Shown: piece after piece, positions 25,557-35,286 of the stretch
Layout: every line of letters starts with the position of its first letter
Numbering within the stretch: position 1 is the first letter of the stretch
Made by a program: the position numbers and the translations under genes
The notes under the pieces: generated by a model
Databases searched by the model: none
The model's input: the letters and a program-made list of their open reading frames with translations, nothing else
What the model was told of the DNA's origin: nothing
NCBI RefSeq assembly: GCF_007655305.1
Contig: NZ_VLOG01000040.1
Location: 58,567-122,566, forward strand
Reading direction: 5' to 3'
Origin: Algoriphagus algorifonticola
GTDB taxonomy: Bacteria > Bacteroidota > Bacteroidia > Cytophagales > Cyclobacteriaceae
Length of the DNA stretch: 64,000 bases

Positions 25557-27002
25557 ATGAGCAAAGACAACGAAATTTTAGAAGAATTCACCTCAAAAGA
25601 ATACGAACATGGTTGGTCAGTCAATTATGAGGCTGATGAGGCTCCCGTAGGCTTAAATGAGGAAATCATAAAGTGGATCTCTGCAAAGAAAGAAGAGCCA
25701 TCTTGGCTATTAGAGTGGAGACTCAAAGCTTTTAGAACTTGGCAGGAAATGGCTGAGCCCAATTGGGCCAACGTTACTTATCCAAAAATTGACTTTGATA
25801 AGTTAAGATATTACTCTGCACCTAAGCAATCTAATAAGCCAAAAAACTTAAACGAGGTTGATCCGGAGTTATTAGCGATCTACGAGAGACTCGGTATTTC
25901 TTTAAACGAGCAAAAAAGACTTCAAGGTATTGCTGTAGATGCAGTCCTTGATTCAGTTTCTGTTGCTACTACATTTAAAGGTACACTTAGCAAACTTGGA
26001 ATCATTTTCTGCTCCTTCAGTGAAGCGGTGAAAGAGCACCCTGAATTAGTTAAAAAGTATTTGGGATCAGTGGTCCCAATGACAGATAATTATTATGCAG
26101 CTCTTAACTCGGCTGTCTTCTCTGATGGATCATTCTGCTACATTCCAAAAGGTGTAAGATGTCCTATGGAGCTTTCCACCTACTTCCGAATCAATGCTGC
26201 TAATACGGGTCAATTTGAAAGAACCTTGATCGTTGCGGAAGAAGAGTCATATGTATCTTATTTGGAAGGCTGTACAGCACCTCAAAGAGATGAAAATCAA
26301 CTTCATGCGGCTGTAGTGGAAATTTACGCAGCAGCACATGCAGAGGTGAAGTACTCTACCGTTCAAAACTGGTTCCCAGGAGACAAAAACGGTAAAGGAG
26401 GGATTTACAATTTTGTGACAAAGCGAGGAATCTGCGCTGGAGATCATTCCAAGATTTCTTGGACTCAAGTGGAAACTGGATCTGCAGTGACATGGAAATA
26501 TCCATCCTGTATATTAAAAGGAGACTATTCTGTAGGCGAATTCTATTCAGTAGCAGTAACCAACAATTACCAGCAAGCTGATACCGGTACTAAAATGATT
26601 CACATCGGTAAAAACACCAAATCAAGAATCGTATCCAAAGGTATCTCAGCTGGTAAATCCCAAAACTCCTACAGAGGTCAGGTACAGGTGATGAAGAGGG
26701 CAGACAATGCCAGAAATTTCTCCCAGTGCGACTCCTTATTAATGGGGGATCGATGTGGAGCTCACACTTTCCCATATATCGATATCAATAATCCAAGCGC
26801 CAAAGTAGAGCATGAAGCTACAACTTCAAAAATTGGAGAAGACCAGATTTTCTATTGCAACCAGAGAGGTATAGCCACGGAAGATGCTGTTGCTTTGATT
26901 GTCAATGGGTATGCAAAAGAAGTTCTGAACCAACTTCCAATGGAATTTGCAGTGGAAGCGCAAAAACTATTAGCCTTAACCCTAGAAGGATCTGTAGGTT
27001 AA
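25557..27002 (+). CDS. sufB: Fe-S cluster assembly scaffold SufB
   Basis: 481 aa from the ATG at 25557 ([11 protein letters not shown]). An upstream in-frame ATG at 25506 would start inside the predicted promoter. The beta-helix core with [23 protein letters not shown] and the C-terminal SQCDSLLMG and [12 protein letters not shown] motifs is typical of SufB. With SufC and SufD it forms the SufBC2D scaffold on which [Fe-S] clusters are built with sulfur delivered by SufS/SufE. It is first in an operon of seven genes. Confidence 0.97.
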   Translation: MSKDNEILEEFTSKEYEHGWSVNYEADEAPVGLNEEIIKWISAKKEEPSWLLEWRLKAFRTWQEMAEPNWANVTYPKIDFDKLRYYSAPKQSNKPKNLNEVDPELLAIYERLGISLNEQKRLQGIAVDAVLDSVSVATTFKGTLSKLGIIFCSFSEAVKEHPELVKKYLGSVVPMTDNYYAALNSAVFSDGSFCYIPKGVRCPMELSTYFRINAANTGQFERTLIVAEEESYVSYLEGCTAPQRDENQLHAAVVEIYAAAHAEVKYSTVQNWFPGDKNGKGGIYNFVTKRGICAGDHSKISWTQVETGSAVTWKYPSCILKGDYSVGEFYSVAVTNNYQQADTGTKMIHIGKNTKSRIVSKGISAGKSQNSYRGQVQVMKRADNARNFSQCDSLLMGDRCGAHTFPYIDINNPSAKVEHEATTSKIGEDQIFYCNQRGIATEDAVALIVNGYAKEVLNQLPMEFAVEAQKLLALTLEGSVG

Positions 27003-27040
27003 GCGCCTGAGTTAAAATTTGAAATTGAAAATCTAGAACC

Positions 27041-27805
27041 ATGTTATCAATAAAAAACCTACACGCATCAATTGAAGGCACTCCTATCTTGAGAGGCATC
27101 AATTTGGAAGTAAAAGCAGGTGAAGTGCACGCTATCATGGGACCTAATGGGTCCGGAAAATCTACTCTAGCCTCAGTTTTGGCTGGAAGAGAAGAATATG
27201 AAGTAACTGAAGGAGAAGTGACTTTCAAAGGCAAAGACCTCTTGGATCTTGCACCAGAAGACAGAGCTAGAGAGGGCGTATTCCTTGCATTTCAATATCC
27301 TGTAGAAATTCCTGGTGTATCTTCCACTAACTTCCTCAGAACTGCCGTGAATCAGGTAAGAGAATATAGAGGTTTGGAGCCTTTGGATGCGGTGAAGTTT
27401 CTTTCTTTGATGAAAGAAAAAATGAAATTGGTTGAGATTGACCAAAAGCTTTTGAGCAGAGCCTTAAATGAAGGTTTTTCTGGAGGGGAGAAAAAGAGAA
27501 ATGAAATCTTCCAGATGGCAATGTTGGAGCCAACATTATCCATTTTGGACGAAACTGACTCCGGATTAGATATTGATGCACTTAAAATCGTATCCAACGG
27601 AGTTAATCAATTGAAATCAGCAGATAATGCTACCATAGTAGTAACTCACTATCAGCGACTTTTAGATTACATCGTACCAGATTATGTACATGTATTATAT
27701 AAAGGAAGAATAGTGAAATCAGGAACCAAGGAATTGGCCTTGGAACTGGAAGAAAAAGGTTACGACTGGATCAAAGAAGAAATTGATTCGGCTGCCACTG
27801 TCTGA
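27041..27805 (+). CDS. sufC: SufC ATPase subunit
   Basis: 254 aa ABC-type ATPase. The Walker A motif is GPNGSGKST (34-42), the signature is FSGGE (146-150) preceded by LNEG, and Walker B with the catalytic glutamate is LSILDE (166-171), followed by a D-loop SGLD. It powers conformational change in the SufBCD scaffold and is cytosolic, not a transporter. The start lies 38 bases after sufB. All catalytic residues are present. Confidence 0.97.
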   Translation: MLSIKNLHASIEGTPILRGINLEVKAGEVHAIMGPNGSGKSTLASVLAGREEYEVTEGEVTFKGKDLLDLAPEDRAREGVFLAFQYPVEIPGVSSTNFLRTAVNQVREYRGLEPLDAVKFLSLMKEKMKLVEIDQKLLSRALNEGFSGGEKKRNEIFQMAMLEPTLSILDETDSGLDIDALKIVSNGVNQLKSADNATIVVTHYQRLLDYIVPDYVHVLYKGRIVKSGTKELALELEEKGYDWIKEEIDSAATV

Positions 27806-27822
27806 TTTATAAAAAAACTACC

Positions 27823-29091
27823 ATGAGTACCTTGACAAAACAAGATACCTTCTCTCCTTTATTGGAAGCAGCAACTGACAATTTTAATGAGCAGAGAACT
27901 CTGGGTAAAGAGAGTTTTCTTTCTCAAGGTCTGCCGGCTGTGAAGGAAGAGGAATATAAATTCACTCAGATATCCAGAAAACTGGAAAAAGAAATTTCAG
28001 ACTTTCAATCTGCAAAACCAATTGAGTTGACCAAAGAACTTGTCGACCAATCTATTTATGAAGGTTTTGAGGGAAATGTCCTTGTATTCAACAACGGACA
28101 CTTTATTCCTGAACTTTCTGACTTGCCTGAGGGTGTAGAGATTTCTTCTATTACAAAAAAGGAAGATTTGAATTTAGGAAGCATTGCCAAGCCTGAAAAG
28201 GATACTTTTGCTGCTTTAAATTTAGCTTCTTTTCAAGACGGTGCTTTTATTTCTGTTCCAAAGAAAACTCAAATAACTGCCCCAATTCTCTTACTTTCAT
28301 TTTTCAAAGCCAATTTTGGACAGGTTGTACAGCCTAGAATATGGATTGAATCTGGTGATTTTGCTGAAGTAACTTTCATTGAGCAGTCTGTCCTTCTAGG
28401 AGAAGAAATTGTCTTTGCCAATAAAGTGGTTGAGATCAAAGGAGGATTGAACACTAAGATCAATTACTATAGACTTCAGAATGAAGGCAAGCAATTCATC
28501 GAAGTAAGCAATATTGAAACTGATATTCATCAAGACTCTCAGTTTTCAGCAGTTACCATATCACTTTCAGGAAATTTGGTTAGAAATAACCTCAACCTGA
28601 ATATTCTGGGAAGTAATTCCGTTGGGAACATGTACGGCATTTACCTATTGAACGGTAAAACACACGTGGATAATCACACAAACGTAGATCACACTGTGCC
28701 TCATGCAGAATCTAATGAATTGTACAAAGGAATCTTGGCTGACCATTCAAGAGGGGTTTTCAATGGGAAAATCTTTGTAAGACAAGATGCCCAGAAGACC
28801 AATGCTTTTCAGCAGAACAATAACATCTTGCTTTCTGAAGATGCGGTAATCAATACCAAGCCACAATTAGAAATTTGGGCAGACGATGTGAAATGTTCTC
28901 ATGGATGTACGACAGGCCAGTTGGATGAAGAGGCTTTGTTCTATTTGCAGGCGAGAGGGATAGATAAAATGCAGGCAAAAGGTTTGCTTTTGTATGCATT
29001 TGCAGGAGAAGTATTAGAACATATAGAAACCGAAAGCTTCCAAGCATACTGTACTAATTTGGTGCAGGAGAGACTTGGAAGTAAATTCTAA
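27823..29091 (+). CDS. sufD: SufD scaffold subunit
   Basis: 422 aa. SufD shares the beta-helix core of SufB; here the C-terminal part shows HVDNHTNVDHTVPHAESNEL and the conserved CSHGCTTGQLDEEALFYLQARG. It pairs with SufB to hold the nascent cluster and helps iron entry. It starts 17 bases after sufC and ends 9 bases before sufS. Confidence 0.96.
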   Translation: MSTLTKQDTFSPLLEAATDNFNEQRTLGKESFLSQGLPAVKEEEYKFTQISRKLEKEISDFQSAKPIELTKELVDQSIYEGFEGNVLVFNNGHFIPELSDLPEGVEISSITKKEDLNLGSIAKPEKDTFAALNLASFQDGAFISVPKKTQITAPILLLSFFKANFGQVVQPRIWIESGDFAEVTFIEQSVLLGEEIVFANKVVEIKGGLNTKINYYRLQNEGKQFIEVSNIETDIHQDSQFSAVTISLSGNLVRNNLNLNILGSNSVGNMYGIYLLNGKTHVDNHTNVDHTVPHAESNELYKGILADHSRGVFNGKIFVRQDAQKTNAFQQNNNILLSEDAVINTKPQLEIWADDVKCSHGCTTGQLDEEALFYLQARGIDKMQAKGLLLYAFAGEVLEHIETESFQAYCTNLVQERLGSKF

Positions 29092-29100
29092 AATCCATTC

Positions 29101-30324
29101 ATGAATTTTGATGTGAACCAAATCAGGGGCTTGTTTCCTGTGCTTCACCAAGAAGTACACGGCAAGCCCTTGATTTATTTTGATAATGCAGCAACTACAC
29201 AAAAACCGAAGCAGGTTCTTGAGGCTTTAACCTCCTACTATGAAAAGGATAATTCTAATATTCATAGGGGTGCTCATGCTTTAGCTGACAGAGCTACTCA
29301 ATATTTTGAAAATACCCGCGAGTCCGTCAGAAGATTTATCAATGCCAAAGAGAGTGCTGAAATAATCTTTACAAAAGGAACTACTGAGTCAATTAACTTG
29401 GTTGCGCAGACCTTTGGTAGGAAATTTATCGGTAAAGGTGATGAAATCATCATCTCGACCATGGAGCACCATTCTAATATTGTTCCTTGGCAAATGCTCT
29501 GCGAAGCAACGGGAGCAGTCCTGAAAATCATCCCCGTTCACGAAAATGGAGAGCTAGACTTTCAGGAATTCGAGAAACTTCTTACTTCCAAAACCAAACT
29601 TCTAAGTGTAGTTCATGCATCTAATGCACTGGGAACGATCAATCCAGTAAAGAAAATGATTGATGCAGCGCATGCTGTAGGAGCCAAGGTGTTATTGGAC
29701 GGAGCCCAGTCTACCAGTCATTTGGAAATAGATGTAGTGGAGTTGGATTGCGATTTTATGGTGTTTTCTGCTCATAAATTATACGGTCCTACCGGATTGG
29801 GAGTGTTATATGGAAAAAGGGAAATCCTTGAAGCCATGCCACCATTTTTGGGTGGTGGAGAAATGATCAAGGAGGTTACCTTCGAAAAAACCACTTACAA
29901 TGACATCCCTTTCAAATTCGAAGCAGGAACTCCCAATATAGCTGACGTAATTGCATTCGACGCTGCAATAGAGTTTATTGACTCCTTAGGTAAAAAGGCA
30001 ATTAAGGAGCACGAAGATGAGCTTTTGAGCTATGCCAATGAATTGACGGCTGATATCAAAGGTTTTCAACCGATAGGTACGGCAAAACAAAAAGTATCTG
30101 TTCTATCTTTCAATATCAACGGCATGCACCCATTCGATGTAGGTCAAATGCTGGACGCTAGAGGTATCGCTGTGAGAACAGGTCACCATTGTACTCAGCC
30201 TTTGATGAAACGATTTGGAATAGAAGGAACTGTTAGGGCTAGCTTTGCTGTTTACAATACCAAATCTGAAATTGAGCAAATGGCAGAAGGAATTGCCAGA
30301 ATAGCCAAAATCAAAAATAAATGA
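29101..30324 (+). CDS. sufS: Cysteine desulfurase SufS
   Basis: 407 aa, class V aminotransferase fold. PLP lysine K226 lies in FSAHKLYGPTG and catalytic cysteine C364 in RTGHHCTQP. The short active-site loop identifies the SufS (type II) class rather than IscS. It removes sulfur from cysteine and passes the persulfide to SufE. Its stop overlaps the sufE start by 4 bases, as expected for the obligate partner. Confidence 0.97.
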   Translation: MNFDVNQIRGLFPVLHQEVHGKPLIYFDNAATTQKPKQVLEALTSYYEKDNSNIHRGAHALADRATQYFENTRESVRRFINAKESAEIIFTKGTTESINLVAQTFGRKFIGKGDEIIISTMEHHSNIVPWQMLCEATGAVLKIIPVHENGELDFQEFEKLLTSKTKLLSVVHASNALGTINPVKKMIDAAHAVGAKVLLDGAQSTSHLEIDVVELDCDFMVFSAHKLYGPTGLGVLYGKREILEAMPPFLGGGEMIKEVTFEKTTYNDIPFKFEAGTPNIADVIAFDAAIEFIDSLGKKAIKEHEDELLSYANELTADIKGFQPIGTAKQKVSVLSFNINGMHPFDVGQMLDARGIAVRTGHHCTQPLMKRFGIEGTVRASFAVYNTKSEIEQMAEGIARIAKIKNK

Positions 30325-30752
30325 GCAGCATCAACGAAATTCAAGACGAAATCGTATCAGAATTTGAGATCTTGGGAGATGATAGAGAGTCCACCATTTT
30401 CTACATAATGGAACTTGGAGGAAACTTAGAGGATTTTCCCGTTGAGGAGCAAAAAGAAGATAATATCATTAAAGGATGTCAATCTAAAGTGTGGTTGATT
30501 GCAGATGAAAATGATGGTAAAGTACACTTCAAAGCTGATTCAAATACGGACATTACCAAAGGATTGATTTCGCTTTTAATTCGTGTTTTGAATGACAGAA
30601 CTCCAGAGGAAATCATCCATGCTGATCTCAATTTTATTAACAGAATAGGCATGGGAAGCATCATAGGGAGTCAAAGATCCAATGGATTGGCTTCAATGAT
30701 TAAGCAGATGAAGTTGTATGCCATTGCCTTCCAAACCAAGCTAAACGCCTAA
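30321..30752 (+). CDS. sufE: Sulfur-acceptor protein SufE
   Basis: 143 aa. The sulfur-accepting cysteine is C53 in IIKGCQSKVWL. The protein stimulates SufS and delivers sulfane sulfur to SufB. It overlaps sufS by 4 bases and ends 2 bases before the DUF59 gene, so the three products are probably made in step. Confidence 0.95.
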   Translation: MSSINEIQDEIVSEFEILGDDRESTIFYIMELGGNLEDFPVEEQKEDNIIKGCQSKVWLIADENDGKVHFKADSNTDITKGLISLLIRVLNDRTPEEIIHADLNFINRIGMGSIIGSQRSNGLASMIKQMKLYAIAFQTKLNA

Positions 30753-30754
30753 TT

Positions 30755-31090
30755 ATGGAAACTGAAAATAATACAGTGGGACAGGTTACTAATTTGAAGG
30801 AAAAAGTGGTTCAGGCCATTAAGTTGGTTTATGATCCTGAAATTCCAGTAGATGTTTATGAATTAGGATTGATCTATGAGATCACTGTTTATCCTGTCAA
30901 TAACGTCTATGTTTTAATGACCTTAACCTCACCGAACTGTCCATCGGCGGAATTCATACCCTCTGAGGTAAAAGATAAAATACAGCAGATTCAGGGCATT
31001 AATAATGTCGAAGTAGAAGTGACATTTGATCCTCCCTACTCTCAGGATATGATGTCCGAAGCTGCAAAACTTGAATTAGGATTTCTATAA
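30755..31090 (+). CDS. DUF59/MIP18-family metal-sulfur cluster assembly protein (SufT-like)
   Basis: 111 aa. The domain pattern VYDPEIPVDVYELGLIYEI, then MTLTSPNCPSAEFIP and VEVTFDPPYSQDMMSEAA is characteristic of DUF59 proteins such as SufT and the PaaD and CIA2 relatives. They assist maturation of Fe-S proteins. The cysteine in SPNCP is the likely functional residue. Its position directly after sufE supports this job. Confidence 0.93.
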   Translation: METENNTVGQVTNLKEKVVQAIKLVYDPEIPVDVYELGLIYEITVYPVNNVYVLMTLTSPNCPSAEFIPSEVKDKIQQIQGINNVEVEVTFDPPYSQDMMSEAAKLELGFL

Positions 31091-31113
31091 AGAACTATAA
31101 ATAATAAGACAAT

Positions 31114-31536
31114 ATGTACCCTGAAGAATTAATTGCTCCTATGAGAGCTGAACTCTCAGATGTAGGATTTGAAGAGTTTAGAACAGCAGAACAAGTTGCT
31201 ACACACCTTGGACCAGACCATAAAGGGACCACTTTCGTTGTGGTGAATTCTGTTTGTGGCTGTGCTGCAGGTGCAGCAAGACCGGGCGTAAGATATGCTT
31301 TGGAGAATGCTTCGAAGAAACCGACTACTCTTGCAACAGTATTTGCCGGAAACGATCGTGAAGCTGTGGATAAAGTGAGAGAAATCGTATTACCTTATCC
31401 TCCATCCTCTCCTGCTATGGCTTTGTTCAAAGATGGAGAACTGGTTCATTTCATCGAGCGTCATCACATTGAAGGAAGAAATGCTAAAATGATCGGTGAC
31501 CACTTAGTAGAGGTTTTCGAACATTTTTGTGATTAA
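31114..31536 (+). CDS. BrxA/BrxB-family bacilliredoxin
   Basis: 140 aa with the CGC active site at residues 48-50 (NSVCGCAAGAARP), as in YphP/YqiW proteins. Bacilliredoxins remove bacillithiol or other thiols from oxidised proteins. As the last gene of the suf operon it may protect Fe-S assembly proteins from S-thiolation; this is inferred from location. A terminator with a TTCG tetraloop follows at once. Confidence 0.93.
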   Translation: MYPEELIAPMRAELSDVGFEEFRTAEQVATHLGPDHKGTTFVVVNSVCGCAAGAARPGVRYALENASKKPTTLATVFAGNDREAVDKVREIVLPYPPSSPAMALFKDGELVHFIERHHIEGRNAKMIGDHLVEVFEHFCD

Positions 31537-31559
31537 AAAAAGCCCTTCGGGGCTTTTTT
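31535..31559 (+). terminator. Intrinsic terminator of the suf operon
   Basis: The stem AGCCC/GGGCT closes a stable TTCG tetraloop and lies between A and T runs immediately after the bacilliredoxin stop codon. Confidence 0.9.
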
Positions 31560-31642
31560 CATGAAAATTTTGTGAGAGCAATCTTTTTCGAAAAGAAATT
31601 TTAAGGATTTATTGAATTTCCAATATCCAATTTAAAATTCCC

Positions 31643-31674
31643 TTGCTTTTCAAACGGTAAAAAGAGCATTTTTG
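31643..31674 (+). promoter_or_regulatory. Candidate promoter of citrate synthase
   Basis: TTG (31643-31645) is followed after 21 bases by CATTTTTG (31667-31674), one mismatch from TAnnTTTG. It would give a leader of roughly 100 bases before the ATG at 31784; no riboswitch is recognised in that leader. Confidence 0.4.
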
Positions 31675-31783
31675 CAAAATTATATTACCCATCGCATAAT
31701 AAAACCTTAAAAAATATGGGATTTTAGTAACTTAAGGCCATCTTTTACGGTTTTTATAAAAACGCAATCCAAAAACAAGTTAT

Positions 31784-33070
31784 ATGTCTGATTCCGCCAA
31801 GTTGTCCTACAACGGACAAGATTTTGAGTTTCCGATTATAGTCGGAACCGAACAAGAACCTGCAATCGATATTGCAAAATTAAGAGGAGCTACTGGTCTA
31901 ATCACCTTAGATCCAGGTTATAAAAATACTGGATCAACCACTAGTGCAATCACATTTTTAGATGGAGAAGAAGGAATTCTTCGATATAGAGGATACAGAA
32001 TTGAAGATTTGGCTGAGAAGTCAACTTTCTTGGAGGTAGCATACCTTCTTATCTACGGTGAACTTCCTACCCAGGCTGAATTTGAAAACTTCTCTAAAGA
32101 AATCACTCATCACACTTTGGTTCACGAAGACATCAAGAAGATTCTAGATGGCTTCCCTTCCAACGCCCACCCAATGGGCGTGCTATCTTCTTTGATTTGT
32201 TCTCTATCTGCTTTCTACCCTGATTCATTAAATCCAAATAGAAGCAAAGAAGAGGTGAACATGAGCATCATCCGTCTTATTGCCAAAATGCCAACTTTCG
32301 CTGCATGGGCTTATAAGAATGAAATGGGACATCCCGTGAATTATCCGGATAATACATTGGATTATTGCTCCAATTTCCTGAAGATGATGTTTGCCCTTCC
32401 GGCAGAGAAGTATGATGTAGATCCTGTAGTATCTAAAGCTTTGGATAAATTGTTGATCCTTCATGCCGATCACGAACAAAACTGTTCTACTTCTACAGTT
32501 AGAATAGTCGGGTCTTCTCAAGCAAGTATCTATGCTTCTATTTCTGCAGGTATCAATGCGCTATGGGGACCACTTCACGGAGGAGCAAACCAATCAGTGA
32601 TCGAAATGCTAGAAGCTATCAAAGCTGATGGTGGAGATGCTAAGAAATACCTAGACAAAGCAAAAGACAAGAATGATCCTTTCAGATTGATGGGATTTGG
32701 ACACAGAGTGTATAAAAACTTTGACCCGAGAGCAAAAATCATCAAGAAAGCAGCTGACGATGTATTGGAAAAATTAGGAGTAAATGATCCAGTATTAGAA
32801 ATCGCCAAAGAATTGGAATACGCTGCATTGAATGATCAGTATTTCGTAGACAGAAAGCTATATCCAAATGTGGATTTCTACTCTGGAATTATCTACCGTG
32901 CATTGGGTATACCTACTGATATGTTCACGGTAATGTTTGCTTTGGGTCGTCTCCCAGGTTGGATCGCACAATGGAAAGAAATGCGTGAAAACGGTGAACC
33001 AATCGGTAGACCAAGACAAGTATATACTGGTGCAAATGAAAGAGATTATGTTTCTATGAATAGAAGATAA
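31784..33070 (+). CDS. gltA: Citrate synthase
   Basis: 428 aa, the length of the hexameric type II enzyme. The active-site residues are H265 (GPLHGGANQ), H307 (MGFGHRVYKNFDPRA) and D364 (NVDFYSG). It condenses acetyl-CoA with oxaloacetate in the first step of the TCA cycle. It is a single gene between two terminators. The N-terminal extension with TGLITLDPGYKNTGS is typical for the NADH-sensitive type, but regulation cannot be read here. Confidence 0.97.
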   Translation: MSDSAKLSYNGQDFEFPIIVGTEQEPAIDIAKLRGATGLITLDPGYKNTGSTTSAITFLDGEEGILRYRGYRIEDLAEKSTFLEVAYLLIYGELPTQAEFENFSKEITHHTLVHEDIKKILDGFPSNAHPMGVLSSLICSLSAFYPDSLNPNRSKEEVNMSIIRLIAKMPTFAAWAYKNEMGHPVNYPDNTLDYCSNFLKMMFALPAEKYDVDPVVSKALDKLLILHADHEQNCSTSTVRIVGSSQASIYASISAGINALWGPLHGGANQSVIEMLEAIKADGGDAKKYLDKAKDKNDPFRLMGFGHRVYKNFDPRAKIIKKAADDVLEKLGVNDPVLEIAKELEYAALNDQYFVDRKLYPNVDFYSGIIYRALGIPTDMFTVMFALGRLPGWIAQWKEMRENGEPIGRPRQVYTGANERDYVSMNRR

Positions 33071-33092
33071 TTTGATTTAAGCTAAAATATGA

Positions 33093-33121
33093 AAGCCAGC
33101 CTTTCTAAGGTTGGCTTTTTT
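33093..33121 (+). terminator. Intrinsic terminator of gltA
   Basis: A 9-bp stem (AAGCCAGCC with GGTTGGCTT, including one G-T pair) is followed by T runs, 23 bases after the gltA stop codon. Confidence 0.85.
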
Positions 33122-33191
33122 ATTGACATATCTCATCCAAACCGGATTTTTAGCGGATATTTGGAAACTGAAAACACCAATTAGAGTTTAC

Positions 33192-33452
33192 ATGAAACCT
33201 ACCACACTGGATGAGGCAATGGCCTTAACCAAAAAATTTACAGAAAGACCCAGTAATGAAGAATTATTGAAACTTTATGGCCTTTACAAACAAGCCACTG
33301 AGGGAGATAATACAGGAGAAAGACCGGGGGGATTTGACTTCAAAGCTGCTGCTAAATATAATAGCTGGTTGAGTTTAAAGGGAAAAAGTCAGGAAGAGGC
33401 TACCCAAGAATACATCGATTTTGTCGGCAATTTGTCCGAAAAGTACATCTAA
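33192..33452 (+). CDS. Acyl-CoA-binding protein
   Basis: 86 aa from the ATG at 33192; upstream in-frame residues to 33111 overlap the gltA terminator and are unlikely. The four-helix ACBP pattern is clear: LYGLYKQATEGDNTGERPGGFDFKAAAKYNSW, with the conserved YKQAT and KxxAW-like positions. It binds long-chain acyl-CoA in the cytosol. A terminator follows 9 bases after the stop. Confidence 0.92.
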   Translation: MKPTTLDEAMALTKKFTERPSNEELLKLYGLYKQATEGDNTGERPGGFDFKAAAKYNSWLSLKGKSQEEATQEYIDFVGNLSEKYI

Positions 33453-33460
33453 ATAGAAAG

Positions 33461-33496
33461 AGGATAGAATTCAGCAGAGAGATCTATCCTCTTTTT
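33461..33496 (+). terminator. Intrinsic terminator of the acyl-CoA-binding protein gene
   Basis: The perfect 9-bp stem AGAGGATAG/CTATCCTCT (33461-33469 and 33484-33492) is followed by a T run. Confidence 0.85.
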
Positions 33497-33530
33497 GGCT
33501 TATTTTTCAACAAGTTTTTTTGACAAAAGC

Positions 33531-34520
33531 CTATCGTTCTTGTCTTGAAAATCGTTGGGCTAAAATAGATCCGACAATCAATTGCTGAATGTGATATAGC
33601 ATCACGGGAAGTAGTACTAATCCCAGAATAGCAGGATCGGGGAATATTACTTTTCCAATTACAACTCCATGCACCAAAGATTTTTTGGAACCACAGAAAA
33701 GAGCCGTAATCCTATCTTCTACTGAAAAGGAAAGTACATTCGAAAGGAAGTATGTAATCATGCATATCAAGGCGAAGAGCCCTAACATGATCGCAGCTAA
33801 CTGAAAAAGAGTAGATAAGGAATATGGCGCAAATATTTTTTGAGTAAATGACTCTGAAAAGGCCGTAAAAACAATAATCATTATAACGCTTTGATCTACA
33901 TATTTCAGTCGTTGCAGATGTTCGTGGATTTTAGAAAAAAGCCATTTATGAAGAAATATTCCTAAGCAAACCGGGAGTATGACCTTATAAGTTAATTCCA
34001 AAAGAGTAGGCAAAAAGTCCACCTCTACTCCTAGGCTAGCTTCCCCTAGAACATCCATCCAGAGAGGAGTGACTACCACTCCGATCAAGCTGGAAATACT
34101 TGCGTTAAATATAGCAGCAGGAATATTCCCCCTTGCGATTGAAACCATTACCACCGATGCACTAACGGTTGAAGGCAAAGCCGATAAATAACTAATTCCC
34201 AAAACAAAATCCTGTTTGATTGAAGGAATCAATTGAAGTCCCAAAAATACTAGCAAAGGAAAAAGCAGAAACGTAGTTAATTGAATCAAAAGGTGCAATT
34301 TCCAGTTGGAAAGACCTTGTCGTAACTGATTCGGATCGAGCTTCACTCCATAAAAGAAGAAAACTAATGCAATTCCTACATTGATGACCGGTTTCCAAGG
34401 AACCGGGCTGGATGCTGCCCCCCATTCTGGAAATAGATAGCCCAAAGCAATAGCTCCAAATAGTCCTAAAAGAAAACCATTGAGACCAACTCTCTCCAGA
34501 AGACTCCAGATTTTTTTCAC
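33531..34520 (-). CDS. Bile acid:sodium symporter family protein (YfeH-like)
   Basis: 329 aa with about nine to ten membrane helices. The SBF-like pattern includes FFFYGVKLDPNQLRQGL, SALPSTVSASVVMVSIARGNIPAAIFNASISSLIGVVVTPL and FCGSKKSLVHGV, which matches the YfeH branch of the BASS superfamily. It probably moves an organic anion with sodium; the substrate is unknown. Its ATG lies at the stop of the upstream TrmH-type gene without a gap, so the two form an operon. Confidence 0.9.
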   Translation of the reverse strand: MKKIWSLLERVGLNGFLLGLFGAIALGYLFPEWGAASSPVPWKPVINVGIALVFFFYGVKLDPNQLRQGLSNWKLHLLIQLTTFLLFPLLVFLGLQLIPSIKQDFVLGISYLSALPSTVSASVVMVSIARGNIPAAIFNASISSLIGVVVTPLWMDVLGEASLGVEVDFLPTLLELTYKVILPVCLGIFLHKWLFSKIHEHLQRLKYVDQSVIMIIVFTAFSESFTQKIFAPYSLSTLFQLAAIMLGLFALICMITYFLSNVLSFSVEDRITALFCGSKKSLVHGVVIGKVIFPDPAILGLVLLPVMLYHIQQLIVGSILAQRFSRQER

Positions 34521-35267
34521 TTAGCCAATCAATCTTTTAAAATTATCACAAAGGACTGCAGTCGCTATCGCAACATTCAATGACTCTGCAGAGCCAAAGG
34601 CTGGAATGGTTATTTTGCTTGAAACTAATCGCTCTACCTCAGGAGAAATTCCTTTTGATTCATTCCCCATCAAAATCACCCCCGGCTTTACTTTTGACAA
34701 ACCATGCAGATTTTCCCCGTCCAGAAATGCTCCATAAACCGGCAAATTCCAGGAAGAGAGGACTGTAGGTAAGTCTCCGTAAAAAAATTGAATCCTGGTA
34801 AATGACCCCATACTAGCTTGAATAACCTTGGGGTTATAGAAATCAGCCGTTTGAGAGGAAAAAAGAAGTTTTTTGATTCCATACCAATCCGCAATACGGA
34901 TAATGGTGCCTAGGTTCCCGGGATCTCTTACATCATCCAGCGCAACGACAAGCTCATTTTGATCGGGTGTAAAAGCTTCATTGACTTTTTGCTTTACCAC
35001 TGCTAAAGCCGAATTATTGCTTTGATATTGACCCAAGCTTTCCAATTGATTTTTTGTTGCTTGGATAATTTCGAAACTGCATTTTTTTAAAAGGGCTTCA
35101 TGCCTTTCGATAAAATCAGGAGTAGCCACCAAAAAATCAATAATGAAGTCTGAGTTAATCACCTCCACAACACTTTTTTCACCTTCTACAAAGAACTTTT
35201 GATGTTCGGCACGGTATTTCTTCTGATGTAAGGATTTTATAAACTTAACCGTATTTTTGCTAAGCAT
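34521..35267 (-). CDS. TrmH/SpoU-family RNA 2'-O-methyltransferase
   Basis: 248 aa from the ATG at 35267 (MLSKNTVKFIKSL). The N-terminal substrate-binding domain (KYRAEHQKFFVEGEKSV) is followed by the SPOUT knot with motif 1 DDVRDPGNLGTIIRIADW, motif 2 GVILMGNESKGISPEV and motif 3 SAESLNVAIATAVLCDNFKR. It methylates a ribose in tRNA or rRNA; the target site is unknown. Its 5' end lies opposite the start of tamL. A minus-strand -7 element sits inside the tamL signal-peptide coding region. Confidence 0.92.
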   Translation of the reverse strand: MLSKNTVKFIKSLHQKKYRAEHQKFFVEGEKSVVEVINSDFIIDFLVATPDFIERHEALLKKCSFEIIQATKNQLESLGQYQSNNSALAVVKQKVNEAFTPDQNELVVALDDVRDPGNLGTIIRIADWYGIKKLLFSSQTADFYNPKVIQASMGSFTRIQFFYGDLPTVLSSWNLPVYGAFLDGENLHGLSKVKPGVILMGNESKGISPEVERLVSSKITIPAFGSAESLNVAIATAVLCDNFKRLIG

Positions 35268-35286
35268 TGTGATTGAATCTTTCGAT

